From the NCBI GenBank assembly GCA_913060815.1, contig CAJXSZ010000011.1, positions 1-64,000 on the forward strand: a stretch of DNA of 64,000 nucleotides, in the 5' to 3' direction. A program made the position numbers and the translations under genes. Within the stretch, counting starts at the first letter, position 1. Each line of letters opens with the position of its first letter. The DNA comes from an uncultured Sulfitobacter sp. GTDB lineage: Bacteria > Pseudomonadota > Alphaproteobacteria > Rhodobacterales > Rhodobacteraceae. Shown here piece by piece: positions 46,273 through 55,179 of this stretch. The notes under the pieces were generated by a model. That model made no database searches and was not told the origin of the DNA. It saw nothing but the letters and a program-made list of their open reading frames with translations.

Positions 46273-47484
46273 ATGTCCGAAGCTTATATTTATGACGCTC
46301 TACGCACCCCGCGTGGCAAGGGCCGCCCAGACGGATCCCTGCACGAGCTGACGTCCCTGCGCCTGTCCGCGCTTACGCTCAACGCCATTAAAGAGCGCAA
46401 CAACCTTGAAGGCCACGCCGTCGAGGATGTGATCTGGGGCAACGTGACCCAAGTGATGGAACAGGGCGGCTGTCTGGCGCGCTCTGCCGTGCTGGCCTCC
46501 GATCTGGACGAGTGTATTCCCGGCCTTGCAATTAATCGTTTCTGCGCAAGCGGCATGGAGGCGGTCAACCTTGCCGCCAACCAAGTGCGCGGCGGCGCGG
46601 GCATGGCCTATATCGCAGGCGGCGTCGAGATGATGGGCCGTGTGCCAATGGGCAGTGACGGGGCAGCGATTGCCGCCGACCCCAGCATTGCGATGGACCA
46701 GTACTTTGTTCCACAGGGCATTTCGGCTGATATCATCGCGACAGAGTACGGGTTTACCCGTGACGAGGCCGACCAGCTTGCCATCGCCTCCCAACAGCGC
46801 GCCAAAAAGGCGTGGGACGAAGGCCGTTTCGACAAATCTGTCATCACCATTCGCGACCAGAATGGCCTCGAGATCTTGAGCCATGACGAATACATGCGCC
46901 CCCAGACCGATATGCAGTCACTGGGAAGCCTGAACCCTGCATTCCAGCAGATGGGTGAGGTCATGCCCGGCTTCGACAAGATCGCGCTGCTCAAGTATCC
47001 GCATCTGGAGAAGATCAACCACATTCACCATGCTGGTAACTCTTCGGGGATCGTTGACGGCTCTGCCGCCGTGCTGATCGGGAACAAGGAATTCGGTGAG
47101 AAATACGGCCTCAAGCCCCGCGCGCGTATTCGTGCGACAGCTAAGATCGGCACCGATCCTACGATCATGCTCACAGGTCCCGTGCCCGTGACCGAAAAAA
47201 TCCTTGCTGACAATGGTATGGACATCAAGGATATCGACCTCTTCGAGGTGAACGAGGCGTTCGCCTCTGTCGTCATGCGCTTTATGCAGGCGTTCGACGT
47301 GGACCACGACAAGGTCAACGTGAACGGCGGCTCCATCGCAATGGGTCATCCGCTGGGTGCCACAGGTGCCATGATCATCGGCACGCTTCTGGACGAGCTT
47401 GAGCGCGCGGATAAAGAGGTGGGCCTTGCAACGCTTTGCATCGCTTCCGGTATGGGTGCGGCTACGATCATCGAGCGGGTGTAA
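46273..47484 (+). CDS. fadA: Acetyl-CoA C-acyltransferase (3-ketoacyl-CoA thiolase)
   Basis: 403 residues. Thiolytic cleavage of 3-ketoacyl-CoA. Nucleophile Cys in INRFCASGMEAVNLAA near residue 93, His in GGSIAMGHPLGATGAM and second Cys in TLCIASGMGAATIIE. KARIRATAKIGTDPTIMLTGPV is typical. AAAAAAGGAG lies 6 bases before the ATG, within a GGCC-TCATT-GGCC hairpin region. Partners with the FadJ-type protein downstream. Confidence 0.94.
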   Translation: MSEAYIYDALRTPRGKGRPDGSLHELTSLRLSALTLNAIKERNNLEGHAVEDVIWGNVTQVMEQGGCLARSAVLASDLDECIPGLAINRFCASGMEAVNLAANQVRGGAGMAYIAGGVEMMGRVPMGSDGAAIAADPSIAMDQYFVPQGISADIIATEYGFTRDEADQLAIASQQRAKKAWDEGRFDKSVITIRDQNGLEILSHDEYMRPQTDMQSLGSLNPAFQQMGEVMPGFDKIALLKYPHLEKINHIHHAGNSSGIVDGSAAVLIGNKEFGEKYGLKPRARIRATAKIGTDPTIMLTGPVPVTEKILADNGMDIKDIDLFEVNEAFASVVMRFMQAFDVDHDKVNVNGGSIAMGHPLGATGAMIIGTLLDELERADKEVGLATLCIASGMGAATIIERV

Positions 47485-47487
47485 CCT

Positions 47488-47970
47488 GTGAGCTCGGCAG
47501 AGACACTACAGGCGAAAGACGTCTCCCAGATGCTACTGGATAAGACGGGGAAGGCCCTGCTGAGCGGGGACTTCGAGACTTTCGAACAGTGCTTTGCCCT
47601 GCCCCACACAATCGACACACCTGATCGCAAAACCATCTTGAAAACACAAAGCGCCCTGCGCCTGATGTTCTTCAAGGTGGTGGCGGACTACCGTGACCGA
47701 AACGTCACCGACATCATCCGCTTTTGCGAAGTGGCCGAATACAAGGACCTCACCACGATCGAGGCAACCCATATCAGCCATATGATGGCAGGAAGTCAGC
47801 GCGTGATCGAACCCTATCCCGGCTTTTCGGTGATCAAGTACATCGATGACCGCTGGCAGCTCACCGCGACCCAATATGCCGTGGACAATGAAACAAATGT
47901 AGGACGTGCACTCAAAAACTGGGACCAAGACGCTGACAACGCAGCGGCCCCAATAGGCACCGCCGAATAA
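47488..47970 (+). CDS. Hypothetical protein, possibly NTF2-like
   Basis: 160 residues from a GTG at 47488, 4 bases after the thiolase stop; a start at the ATG 47530 is possible. The pattern of an N-terminal helix (LLDKTGKALLSGDFETFEQCFALPHTI), central strands (VIEPYPGFSVIKYID) and DRWQLTATQY is like an NTF2-fold protein, but this is inference. It sits between fadA and fadJ and is expected to share their transcript. Confidence 0.75.
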   Translation: MSSAETLQAKDVSQMLLDKTGKALLSGDFETFEQCFALPHTIDTPDRKTILKTQSALRLMFFKVVADYRDRNVTDIIRFCEVAEYKDLTTIEATHISHMMAGSQRVIEPYPGFSVIKYIDDRWQLTATQYAVDNETNVGRALKNWDQDADNAAAPIGTAE

Positions 47971-47987
47971 AAGAAAGAGACAGACCA

Positions 47988-50192
47988 ATGACCGATTTCA
48001 CTATGAACATTGATGCAGAGGGCATCGCCACAATCACTTGGGATTGCGAAGACAAATCCATGAACGTGATGAGCGTTGAGGGGCTCGAAGAGCTTGATGC
48101 CCTGACCGACGCCGCGCTTGCCGACGAGGCCGTGAAAGGCATTATCATCACCTCTGGCAAGGCGGGCAGCTTTGCGGGCGGGATGGACCTGAACCTGCTG
48201 GCCAAGATGAAGCAGGACGCAGGCGATGACCCTGCCAAAGGCCTCTTCGAGGGCACGATGCGGATGCACCACCTCCTGCGCAAGATCGAGCGTGCAGGCA
48301 TGGCCCCGAAGACCAACAAGGGCGGCAAGCCCATCGCGTCTGTCTTGCCCGGCACGGCGGCTGGCATCGGGCTCGAGCTTCCCCTCGCCACGCACCGCAT
48401 CTTTGTCGCCAACAACCCGAAGGCACGCATCGGCCTGCCCGAAATTCAGGTTGGCATCTTCCCCGGTGCGGGCGGCACAACGCGTCTTGTCCGTATGCTG
48501 GGCGCGATGGCTGCTTCTCCGCTGCTGCTGGAAGGTAAAATGCTAGCCCCCGATGCGGCCAAGAAGGCAGGCATCATCCATGAGGTCAGCGATGATCCGA
48601 TGGCAGACGCACGTGCTTGGGTTCTGTCGGCCACAGACGCGGATATTCTCAAACCATGGGACGCCAAGGGCTACAAAATGCCTGGTGGTGCGCCTTACCA
48701 CCCCGCGGGTTTCATGACCTTCGTTGGTGCCTCCGCTATGGTCAACGGCAAGACAAAGGGCGTGTTCCCTGCGGCCAAGGCGCTGCTGTCCGCCGTTTAT
48801 GAGGGCGCGCTGGTGCCCTTCGACACGGCGCTCAAGATCGAGGCACGCTGGTTCACCTCGGTCCTGATGAACCCCACAAGCTCCGCCATGATCCGCTCGC
48901 TCTTCCTCAATAAGGAAGCGCTGGAAAAAGGCGCGGTGCGCCCCGAAGGCATCCCTGACCAGCGTGTCAAAAAGCTGGGCGTATTGGGCGCTGGCATGAT
49001 GGGCGCGGGCATCGCACTCGTCTCCGCGCAGGCGGGTATCGAAGTCGTGCTGATCGACCGCGATCAAGAAGCCGCTGACAAGGGCAAGGCATACTCCGAG
49101 GCCTATATGGACAAGGGCATTGCGCGCAAGAAAGCCACCGTAGAGAAGAAAGAGGCACTGCTGTCAAAAATCACTGCGACGCCCGATCTCGACGCGCTCA
49201 AGGGCTGCGATCTGATCATCGAAGCGGTGTTCGAGGATCCGAAGGTGAAGGCCGAGATGACCAAAAAGGTCGAGGCAGTGATCCCCGAGGATTGCATCTA
49301 CGCCTCCAACACCTCCACCCTGCCGATCACCGATCTGGCCAAAGCGTCCAGCCGTCAGGACCAGTTCATCGGCATCCACTTCTTCTCTCCCGTTGAGCGG
49401 ATGCTTTTGGTCGAGATCATCAAAGGCGCCGAGACAGGCGACCGTGCAGTGGCGAAAGCGCTCGATTATGTGCGCCAGATCCGCAAGACGCCAATCGTGG
49501 TGAACGATGCGCGCTTCTTCTACGCCAACCGCTGCATCATCCCCTACGGCGGGGAGGCAAACCGCATGATCACCGAAGGCATCGCCCCTTGGTACATCGA
49601 CCAAGCGGCACAAATGCTTGGCTTCCCCGTAGGTCCTGTGCAGCTGGGCGACGAGACCTCCGTGGATCTGGCCACAAAGATCATGCGCGCCACTAAGGCC
49701 GCAATGGGCAACGCCTATCCTGCCTCCGAGGCAGACGAGCTGATCGTCTGGCTGGAAGAGAAAGGCCGCTTGGGCCGCAAAACCAAGGCGGGCTACTTCG
49801 ACTATGACGAGAAGGGCAAGCGCCTTGGCTACTGGAAGGGCATGCAGGACAAATACCCCCTGGCCGAAGAGCAGCCACCACTGCAAGACGTGCAGGACCG
49901 TTTGATGTTTGTGCAGGTTCTCGAAGCCGTGCGCGCACTGGAAGAAGGTGTGCTCATGGACATCCGCGAAGGCGATGTCGGCGCGATCCTCGGCTGGGGC
50001 TTTGCGCCGTGGTCCGGTGGCCCGCTGTCATGGCTCGACATGATCGGCACCCCCTACGCGGCCGAGCGCTGCGACCAGCTTGAGGCGCAATTCGGCGAGC
50101 GTTTTAAATGCCCCGACCTGCTGCGCGAGATGGCCGAGAAGAACCAGACCTTCTATGGCCGCTTTGGCCCCAAGGCTGAAAAAGCGGCGTAA
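47988..50192 (+). CDS. fadJ: Multifunctional 3-hydroxyacyl-CoA dehydrogenase/enoyl-CoA hydratase
   Basis: 734 residues. N-terminal crotonase domain (1-190) with both catalytic Glu (GIGLELPL and GLPEIQVGIFPGAGGT). Central NAD-binding domain from about 325 (LGVLGAGMMGAGIAL, YASNTSTLPITDLA, HFFSPVERMLLVEII with the catalytic His) and C-terminal 3HCDH domain. Performs hydration and dehydrogenation in beta-oxidation, with FadA as partner. It has a good start (AAAGAGACAG). The operon ends at the terminator at 50218. Confidence 0.94.
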   Translation: MTDFTMNIDAEGIATITWDCEDKSMNVMSVEGLEELDALTDAALADEAVKGIIITSGKAGSFAGGMDLNLLAKMKQDAGDDPAKGLFEGTMRMHHLLRKIERAGMAPKTNKGGKPIASVLPGTAAGIGLELPLATHRIFVANNPKARIGLPEIQVGIFPGAGGTTRLVRMLGAMAASPLLLEGKMLAPDAAKKAGIIHEVSDDPMADARAWVLSATDADILKPWDAKGYKMPGGAPYHPAGFMTFVGASAMVNGKTKGVFPAAKALLSAVYEGALVPFDTALKIEARWFTSVLMNPTSSAMIRSLFLNKEALEKGAVRPEGIPDQRVKKLGVLGAGMMGAGIALVSAQAGIEVVLIDRDQEAADKGKAYSEAYMDKGIARKKATVEKKEALLSKITATPDLDALKGCDLIIEAVFEDPKVKAEMTKKVEAVIPEDCIYASNTSTLPITDLAKASSRQDQFIGIHFFSPVERMLLVEIIKGAETGDRAVAKALDYVRQIRKTPIVVNDARFFYANRCIIPYGGEANRMITEGIAPWYIDQAAQMLGFPVGPVQLGDETSVDLATKIMRATKAAMGNAYPASEADELIVWLEEKGRLGRKTKAGYFDYDEKGKRLGYWKGMQDKYPLAEEQPPLQDVQDRLMFVQVLEAVRALEEGVLMDIREGDVGAILGWGFAPWSGGPLSWLDMIGTPYAAERCDQLEAQFGERFKCPDLLREMAEKNQTFYGRFGPKAEKAA

Positions 50193-50217
50193 CATCCGCT
50201 ACATTAATAACGATCAA

Positions 50218-50238
50218 GGGCGCTCAGGCGCCCTTTTT
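50218..50238 (+). terminator. Terminator after fadJ
   Basis: GGGCGC, loop TCAG, GCGCCC, then TTTTT. It lies 26 bases after the stop of fadJ on the plus strand. Confidence 0.92.
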
Positions 50239-50336
50239 CATGCCTAGCTCCTGAAATGTGGTATCGTAAAACTCCGCGGGAGGTGTCGGCTGAGGGGCGC
50301 TTGCCCTTTACGCAGGTCACAATGGGAGGCAAAGAC

Positions 50337-50771
50337 ATGACCAACAAAACCCAAAGCGACAGCGCTGCCGTGCCCAAAATGCCCGCCGCAGTCGCCCAGT
50401 GTTTTGACCAGATCAGCCCGCAACACCGTGCGCGGTTTTTCTCCCTGCGCGATCAGATATTCGGAGTCGCCGCCGCAGACAGCCGCATTGGCGATATCGA
50501 AGAAGCGCTGCGTTGGAATGAGCCTGCTTATCTAACCAGCGCCAGTAAGTCAGGCAGCACCATACGCCTTGGTATGGAAAAGACATCCAACCAACCCGCG
50601 CTTTTCTTCAACTGCCAAACCAGCCTTGTCGAAACATTTCGTCAGCAGTTCGGCAAAACGTTGCGCTATGTCAAAAACCGCGCCGTCCTTCTGGACGCGG
50701 ACACAAGTGAAACCGAGACGGCCCTGAGGCACTGCATCCATGCCGCCCTGACCTATCACCTGCGCGACTAA
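50337..50771 (+). CDS. DUF1801-family protein
   Basis: 144 residues from the ATG at 50337 (GGGAGGC upstream). The pattern VAQCFDQISPQHRARFFSLRDQIFGVAAADSRIGDIEEALRWNEPAYLTS ... GSTIRLGMEKTSNQPALFFNCQTSL is that of DUF1801/YdhG-like proteins, with an iron-binding/chaperone-like fold proposed in the family. Standalone gene after the fad operon terminator. Confidence 0.88.
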   Translation: MTNKTQSDSAAVPKMPAAVAQCFDQISPQHRARFFSLRDQIFGVAAADSRIGDIEEALRWNEPAYLTSASKSGSTIRLGMEKTSNQPALFFNCQTSLVETFRQQFGKTLRYVKNRAVLLDADTSETETALRHCIHAALTYHLRD

Positions 50772-50834
50772 TTCCCCGTAGTCTGAACCGCCGTGGCGCA
50801 GTATACCGCACCCCACTCGCAGGCCCCTGCCCAC

Positions 50835-50860
50835 AAAAAAAGGGCCGCAAAAGCGACCCT
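50835..50860 (-). terminator. Terminator after the Hint gene
   Basis: On the minus strand AGGGTCGC, loop TTTT, GCGGCCCT, then TTTTTTGTGG; the stem includes one G-U type pair. It lies about 48 bases after the Hint stop. Confidence 0.8.
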
Positions 50861-50908
50861 CTTCTCAACCACGGGGGAATTGTCAATTATCGTGTAGGAT
50901 CTGCCACA

Positions 50909-51580
50909 TCAGACTGCGGCGTAAGAGGCCTTGCTGTGAGGCAGGTCCATCATGTGATCCTCAAGATACATCGCATCGGCCAATTCTTCCGCTGCAGCAC
51001 CGCTGAGAACGGCGTAGGTCTGCGGACCCGCTTCAAGGAACTTGTCCAGCGTGGACGTATCGCTTGGGCAGTGGATCAATGCGCCACCCTCGGCATAGAT
51101 AACCTCATCACCAGCGAAATAAACTGCGATCAACTCGATGCGCTGCATTGGCTGGCGCTGGCGAATACCGCGCAGACCAACAAGGCTTTGTGCGGTTATT
51201 ACGGCAAACGGATCACCATGCATGTCTTGTGCGGCGTCGCTCTCGACCATGACACCCTGATCGGGGAGCAATGTCAGCTCCTCACGGTTGCCCAGCGCGT
51301 CCACAGGGATCACAACAGGCCAAAGCATCTCGACTGTCTCGGGCGCATCGAGCCACATGTGGGCGCGGCGGATCTCTGTGATCACCTGCATGCCGTGATC
51401 GAATGTCAGCACTTTGTCACCGACGGCCAAGGCATCAATCGCGCGCCAGCCCAGATTGCTAGCAACCCGTGTGCCAGCCATCAGGCCATGGCTCAGCGTG
51501 GCAAGGCCACCGTCATAAGCGCCTGTCATCTCTACAGCGCGGCGTGCAGGCAACTTTGTCTTGTATCCCATTCCAAACAT
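50909..51580 (-). CDS. Hint-domain protein with a degenerate active site
   Basis: 223 residues with the ATG at 51580 (GGGG 8 bases upstream). The Hint fold of Roseobacter secreted proteins is visible: LMAGTRVASNLGWRAIDALAVGDKVLTFDHG, then EELTLLPDQGVMVES and VYFAGDEVIYAEGGALIHCPSD. The splicing Cys (usual CF.AGT) is Gly, and the block B His (SPQHR) is LPDQG, so autocleavage is unlikely. No signal peptide or adhesin repeat follows. Function unknown. It stands alone, followed by its terminator. Confidence 0.8.
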   Translation of the reverse strand: MFGMGYKTKLPARRAVEMTGAYDGGLATLSHGLMAGTRVASNLGWRAIDALAVGDKVLTFDHGMQVITEIRRAHMWLDAPETVEMLWPVVIPVDALGNREELTLLPDQGVMVESDAAQDMHGDPFAVITAQSLVGLRGIRQRQPMQRIELIAVYFAGDEVIYAEGGALIHCPSDTSTLDKFLEAGPQTYAVLSGAAAEELADAMYLEDHMMDLPHSKASYAAV

Positions 51581-51731
51581 TTCATCTTCCCCTCGGTCTG
51601 CACCCTCGTTGGAGCGCGCTTGTTTTCCTTGAGACCAGTTGCTACGATTCGTGAGGCGAACAAGGGCCATGAATTGGGCAGACTCGGGGCATAGTTAACA
51701 ACTTGCGGTATAATTCCGGCCAAACCCTGAA

Positions 51732-51746
51732 GATTTAGTTTAAATC
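51732..51746. promoter_or_regulatory. Inverted repeat GATTTA-GTT-TAAATC
   Basis: A perfect 6-bp-arm inverted repeat, about 150 bases before the Hint ATG in an AT-rich stretch. A similar AGTTTAA-centred palindrome is at 62754-62771. Possible operator. No regulator is known. Confidence 0.35.
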
Positions 51747-51830
51747 ATGCACAATGAGACACGCTTAAATTACGTTCTCGGCAAAATTCGAGCTAAAGCT
51801 CCCTTATACACACGCCAGACGAGAATCAGT

Positions 51831-52481
51831 CTAGGCGCCGAACCGGTAGCCGAACTTTTCAATATCCGCCGCGCACATCTCTTTAACCAATGAGATGCTG
51901 TCGGGAGAATAGGCTTCGCGGTAATCCGCCCGCCGTGCGCTTTGGTTCACATGCGGGAGGTCCAGTGCGAACCCCAGATGCGCTGCAAGTGGCACAATAT
52001 CCTGCGCGAGATGCTCGAGCCTGATATACAGATTTGCACGCTCCACCCCTTCGGCATCCGTCAGGTAGGACACCGCAGGCGCGGATCTAAAGCTTTGCGC
52101 AATGGCTGGCTCCGCCAGAAACGCATCGAATGCCAATGCTTTGGCCAAGCCAACCGACGGGTGATCAAAGCTCTGCGCGCGCAACCAGTGATAATAGCTG
52201 ACCAAGCGGTCCCACGGATTGCGCACCATAGTAAAGATGAACAGCTCCTCCAGCTCATCCGTTTCTATGAGCCCGTCCAGATCGGCCAAGGTGCTATGCT
52301 TCCACAGCCGTCCCGCCGCCTTCGCGCCTTTTAGCTTGCCACGCCGTCGCAGCGCTTTGGGCGTGTCGCCCAGCATAATGTCATCCTTCATCGCCCGCGC
52401 TTCCAGCGCCAGCGCCATAGAAGTGCCGCCAGTCTTGGGCACGTGTATGAACAGATATTTGCGCCCCCGCGATAGGATCAT
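51831..52481 (-). CDS. Sulfotransferase family 2 protein
   Basis: 216 residues. PAPS 5'-phosphosulphate loop YLFIHVPKTGGTSMAL near residue 10 and 3'-phosphate-binding FIFTMVRNPWDRLVSYYHWLRAQ near residue 85. Transfers sulphate from PAPS to a polysaccharide or similar acceptor; the acceptor is unknown. Its ATG overlaps the EamA stop by 4 bases, so the two genes are coupled. Confidence 0.9.
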   Translation of the reverse strand: MILSRGRKYLFIHVPKTGGTSMALALEARAMKDDIMLGDTPKALRRRGKLKGAKAAGRLWKHSTLADLDGLIETDELEELFIFTMVRNPWDRLVSYYHWLRAQSFDHPSVGLAKALAFDAFLAEPAIAQSFRSAPAVSYLTDAEGVERANLYIRLEHLAQDIVPLAAHLGFALDLPHVNQSARRADYREAYSPDSISLVKEMCAADIEKFGYRFGA

Positions 52482-53422
52482 GCGTCTTCGTCCTCGGGCA
52501 CTTTGACGGCGCGCACGGGCATCGCATCATCCGTGCGCAGTGTGATCACGACACCTGCGACAGCGATCATCGCCATGCCGAACAAGGCCAGCGGCCCAAC
52601 TGTCTGGTCCCACAGCACCCATGCCCAGAAGCTCGCGAAAACGAGAAGAGAGTATTCAAACACCGCCACGTGCCCTGCCTCCCCGAGCAGATAGCCGCGA
52701 AAGATCAACCCGATCCCGAGGATCGACCCCACGGCCTGCACCGCGATCCAGAACCACATATCACCCGTGAGCGGCACCCAACCGCGCAGGACAAAGCCTT
52801 CAAACCCCGCAGGCCCGCCCGCAGGCAGGATGAGCAGACCGATCAGTCCGAAGACGGACAGCATCCCGAAAAACCCTGCCGACAGGGCGATGGTACTCTC
52901 CTGCGCACACCACAGCCGCGTGACCACAGCCCCCACGGCATAGAGCATCCCCGCCACAATCGGCGCGAATGCAACGGGGTCCAGCGCGCTCGGATCGGGC
53001 TGGATCACCAACAGCGCGCCGATAAACCCCGACAGCACAGCACCGATGCGCACCAGCCCTACGCGCTCGCCCTGAAACACGACATTGATCAACAGCACAA
53101 ACAACGGCGCGGTAAACAGCCCCGCCACAACGACGCCAATGGGCAGCACCGACAGGCAGCCGAAGTAAATAAGCATCGCACTTGCAGGAAACAGCGAACG
53201 CGCCAGCACAGCGCGCCAGCTGACAGGACGGATCACACCAACGCCCACTGCCGCTACCAGCGCCAGCAGAGCAACCGCCAGCGCACCGCGCACCATGTGA
53301 AACTGCCACAGCGATCCTGTCTCGGAAATATAGGGCACGAAGTTATCCGTGATCCCCAGCGCAAACATCCCTCCCAGAACGGAGGCCGCGGCCAAGCCCG
53401 GGCGCAATGCCGTATCAGACAT
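52478..53422 (-). CDS. EamA/DMT-family exporter
   Basis: 314 residues and ten predicted membrane segments in two EamA repeats. Start at the ATG 53422 with GGAG 8 bases upstream (frame open to 53503 includes the tandem repeat). VAGLFTAPLFVLLINVVFQGERVGLVRIGAVLSGFIGALLVI is the typical end of the first repeat. Substrate unknown. Operon with the sulfotransferase. Confidence 0.92.
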   Translation of the reverse strand: MSDTALRPGLAAASVLGGMFALGITDNFVPYISETGSLWQFHMVRGALAVALLALVAAVGVGVIRPVSWRAVLARSLFPASAMLIYFGCLSVLPIGVVVAGLFTAPLFVLLINVVFQGERVGLVRIGAVLSGFIGALLVIQPDPSALDPVAFAPIVAGMLYAVGAVVTRLWCAQESTIALSAGFFGMLSVFGLIGLLILPAGGPAGFEGFVLRGWVPLTGDMWFWIAVQAVGSILGIGLIFRGYLLGEAGHVAVFEYSLLVFASFWAWVLWDQTVGPLALFGMAMIAVAGVVITLRTDDAMPVRAVKVPEDEDA

Positions 53423-53470
53423 GTGTAACTCTCCTCGCAATGCTGGTGTTTGGGCATTGCATCTTTGCCC

Positions 53471-53518
53471 GTCCTGCATATCGTGTTTGGACGCGTCCTG
53501 CATATCTTGTTGGGGCGC
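53471..53518. repeat. 24-bp imperfect tandem repeat (2 copies)
   Basis: Two adjacent units starting GTCCTGCATATC (53471-53494 and 53495-53518) differ at three positions. It lies between the divergent EamA and acyl-CoA ligase genes. Possible regulatory element. Confidence 0.85.
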
Positions 53519-53553
53519 TTTGGCAATAATCTTATCACAGGCGGGAGCATGAC

Positions 53554-55179
53554 ATGGGCTGGATGAAGGATGAGCGCGGACTTGAGAAATGTGATGCCAA
53601 CTATGTGGCGCTGACGCCGCTGTCCCATCTCAAACGCGCGTCAGATGTTTTCGCCCAGCGCACAGCCGTGGTCTATGGCGATCACCGCGTTACCTATGCA
53701 CAGTATTATGACCGCTGTAGCCGCCTTGCTTCGGCCCTTGCTGCGATAGGCGTGGCGGCGGGCGATGTTGTCGCCACCCTGCTGCCCAACACCCCCGCTC
53801 AGGCCGAAGCGCATTTCGGCGTGCCCGCCTGCGGAGCGGTCCTCAATACCATCAACACCCGCCTCGATCTGGATACCGTAAGCTATATCTTCGAACACGG
53901 CGGCGCGTCTGTCGTGCTGGCCGACACACAATTCATCGAGCTGGCCGAGGCCGCAGCCGCCCGTCTCGACACCCCGCCACAGATCATCGAAGTCCCTGAC
54001 GCCCCTGCAGGCTTCCCAGCCACAGGGCGGCATCCAGTCTATGAAGATGTTCTTGCCAGCGGTAATGCGGCATTTGCATGGCACATGCCACAGGATGAAT
54101 GGGAAAGCCTCGCGCTCAACTATACCTCTGGCACCACAGGGCGGCCCAAGGGCGTCGTTTATCACCACCGTGGCGCGTATCTGATGACGATGGGCACGGT
54201 CGTGTCTTGGCGCATGGTGCTGCATCCGGTGTTCATGCAGATCGTGCCGCTGTTCCACTGCAACGGCTGGAACCACACGTGGATGATGCCCTTGATCGGC
54301 GGCACGCTGGTCTGCGCGCGCGACATCACGGCACAGGCGATCTTTGACGCCATCGCGGATGAGAAGGTCACGCACTTTGGCGGCGCGCCCATCGTGCTCA
54401 ACATGCTGGTGAACGCAGGAGAGGACGAGCGGCGTGAATTCGATCACGCGGTCGAGGTCTTCACCGCAGGCGCGCCTCCCGCCCCTGCAACGCTGGGCAA
54501 GTTCGAGGCCATGGGCTTTAACGTCACCCACGTCTACGGCCTGACTGAGACCTACGGCCACGTCACCGAATGCATCTGGCGTGAGGAAGACTGGGCCGCA
54601 CTCGACAAACCCGAGCTGGCCGCAGTCAAAGCGCGCCAAGGTGTGGCCTTCCCGATGATGGAACATATCACGGTGATGAAGGACGACATGAGCCAAGTGC
54701 CGCGTGATGCCACCACGCAGGGCGAGATTATGATCCGCGGCAACTCGGTGATGAAAGGCTATCTCAAAAACCCGCAAGCAACACAAGAAGCCTTTGCTGG
54801 CGGTTATTTCCACTCGGGCGATCTGGCCGTGCAACACAGTGACGGCTACATCCAGATCGCTGACCGCGCCAAGGACATCATCATTTCGGGCGGGGAGAAT
54901 ATCTCCTCGGTGGAGGTGGAAAGCACGCTGATGGGCCATGATGCGGTGATGCTCGCCGCTGTGGTGGCCAAGCCGGACGAGAAATGGGGCGAAGTGCCCT
55001 GCGCCTTTATCGAGCTCAAGCCCGGTGCACAGGTGGATGAAGCCACACTGATCGCTTTCACGCGTGAGACGCTGGCAGGGTTCAAAACACCCAAGAAGGT
55101 GGTGTTCCAAGAGCTGCCCAAAACATCCACGGGTAAAATCCAGAAGTTCGAGCTGCGCAAACTGGCCGCGACGCTCTGA
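53554..55179 (+). CDS. dmdB: Acyl-CoA ligase, probable 3-methylmercaptopropionyl-CoA ligase
   Basis: 541 residues, ANL superfamily. AMP-binding P-loop YTSGTTGRPKGVVYHHRG near residue 180, GLTET, GYFHSGDLAV, the hinge and the catalytic Lys in LPKTSTGKIQKFELR. IVPLFHCNGWNHTWMMP contains the Trp expected in DmdB, and the N-terminus (MGWMKDERGLEKCDANYVALTPLSHLKRA) matches the Roseobacter DmdB group from memory. DmdB forms MMPA-CoA in DMSP demethylation. DmdA, DmdD are not nearby; medium-chain fatty-acid CoA ligase is the alternative. GGGAG is ahead of the ATG. Confidence 0.75.
   Translation: MGWMKDERGLEKCDANYVALTPLSHLKRASDVFAQRTAVVYGDHRVTYAQYYDRCSRLASALAAIGVAAGDVVATLLPNTPAQAEAHFGVPACGAVLNTINTRLDLDTVSYIFEHGGASVVLADTQFIELAEAAAARLDTPPQIIEVPDAPAGFPATGRHPVYEDVLASGNAAFAWHMPQDEWESLALNYTSGTTGRPKGVVYHHRGAYLMTMGTVVSWRMVLHPVFMQIVPLFHCNGWNHTWMMPLIGGTLVCARDITAQAIFDAIADEKVTHFGGAPIVLNMLVNAGEDERREFDHAVEVFTAGAPPAPATLGKFEAMGFNVTHVYGLTETYGHVTECIWREEDWAALDKPELAAVKARQGVAFPMMEHITVMKDDMSQVPRDATTQGEIMIRGNSVMKGYLKNPQATQEAFAGGYFHSGDLAVQHSDGYIQIADRAKDIIISGGENISSVEVESTLMGHDAVMLAAVVAKPDEKWGEVPCAFIELKPGAQVDEATLIAFTRETLAGFKTPKKVVFQELPKTSTGKIQKFELRKLAATL

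Noticed and set aside
50909-51580. Intein
   Set aside because: No host protein split, no homing endonuclease, and catalytic residues are absent.
53641-55110. 489-residue minus-strand ORF inside the ligase gene
   Set aside because: Antisense shadow caused by GC-rich third codon positions; no family resemblance.
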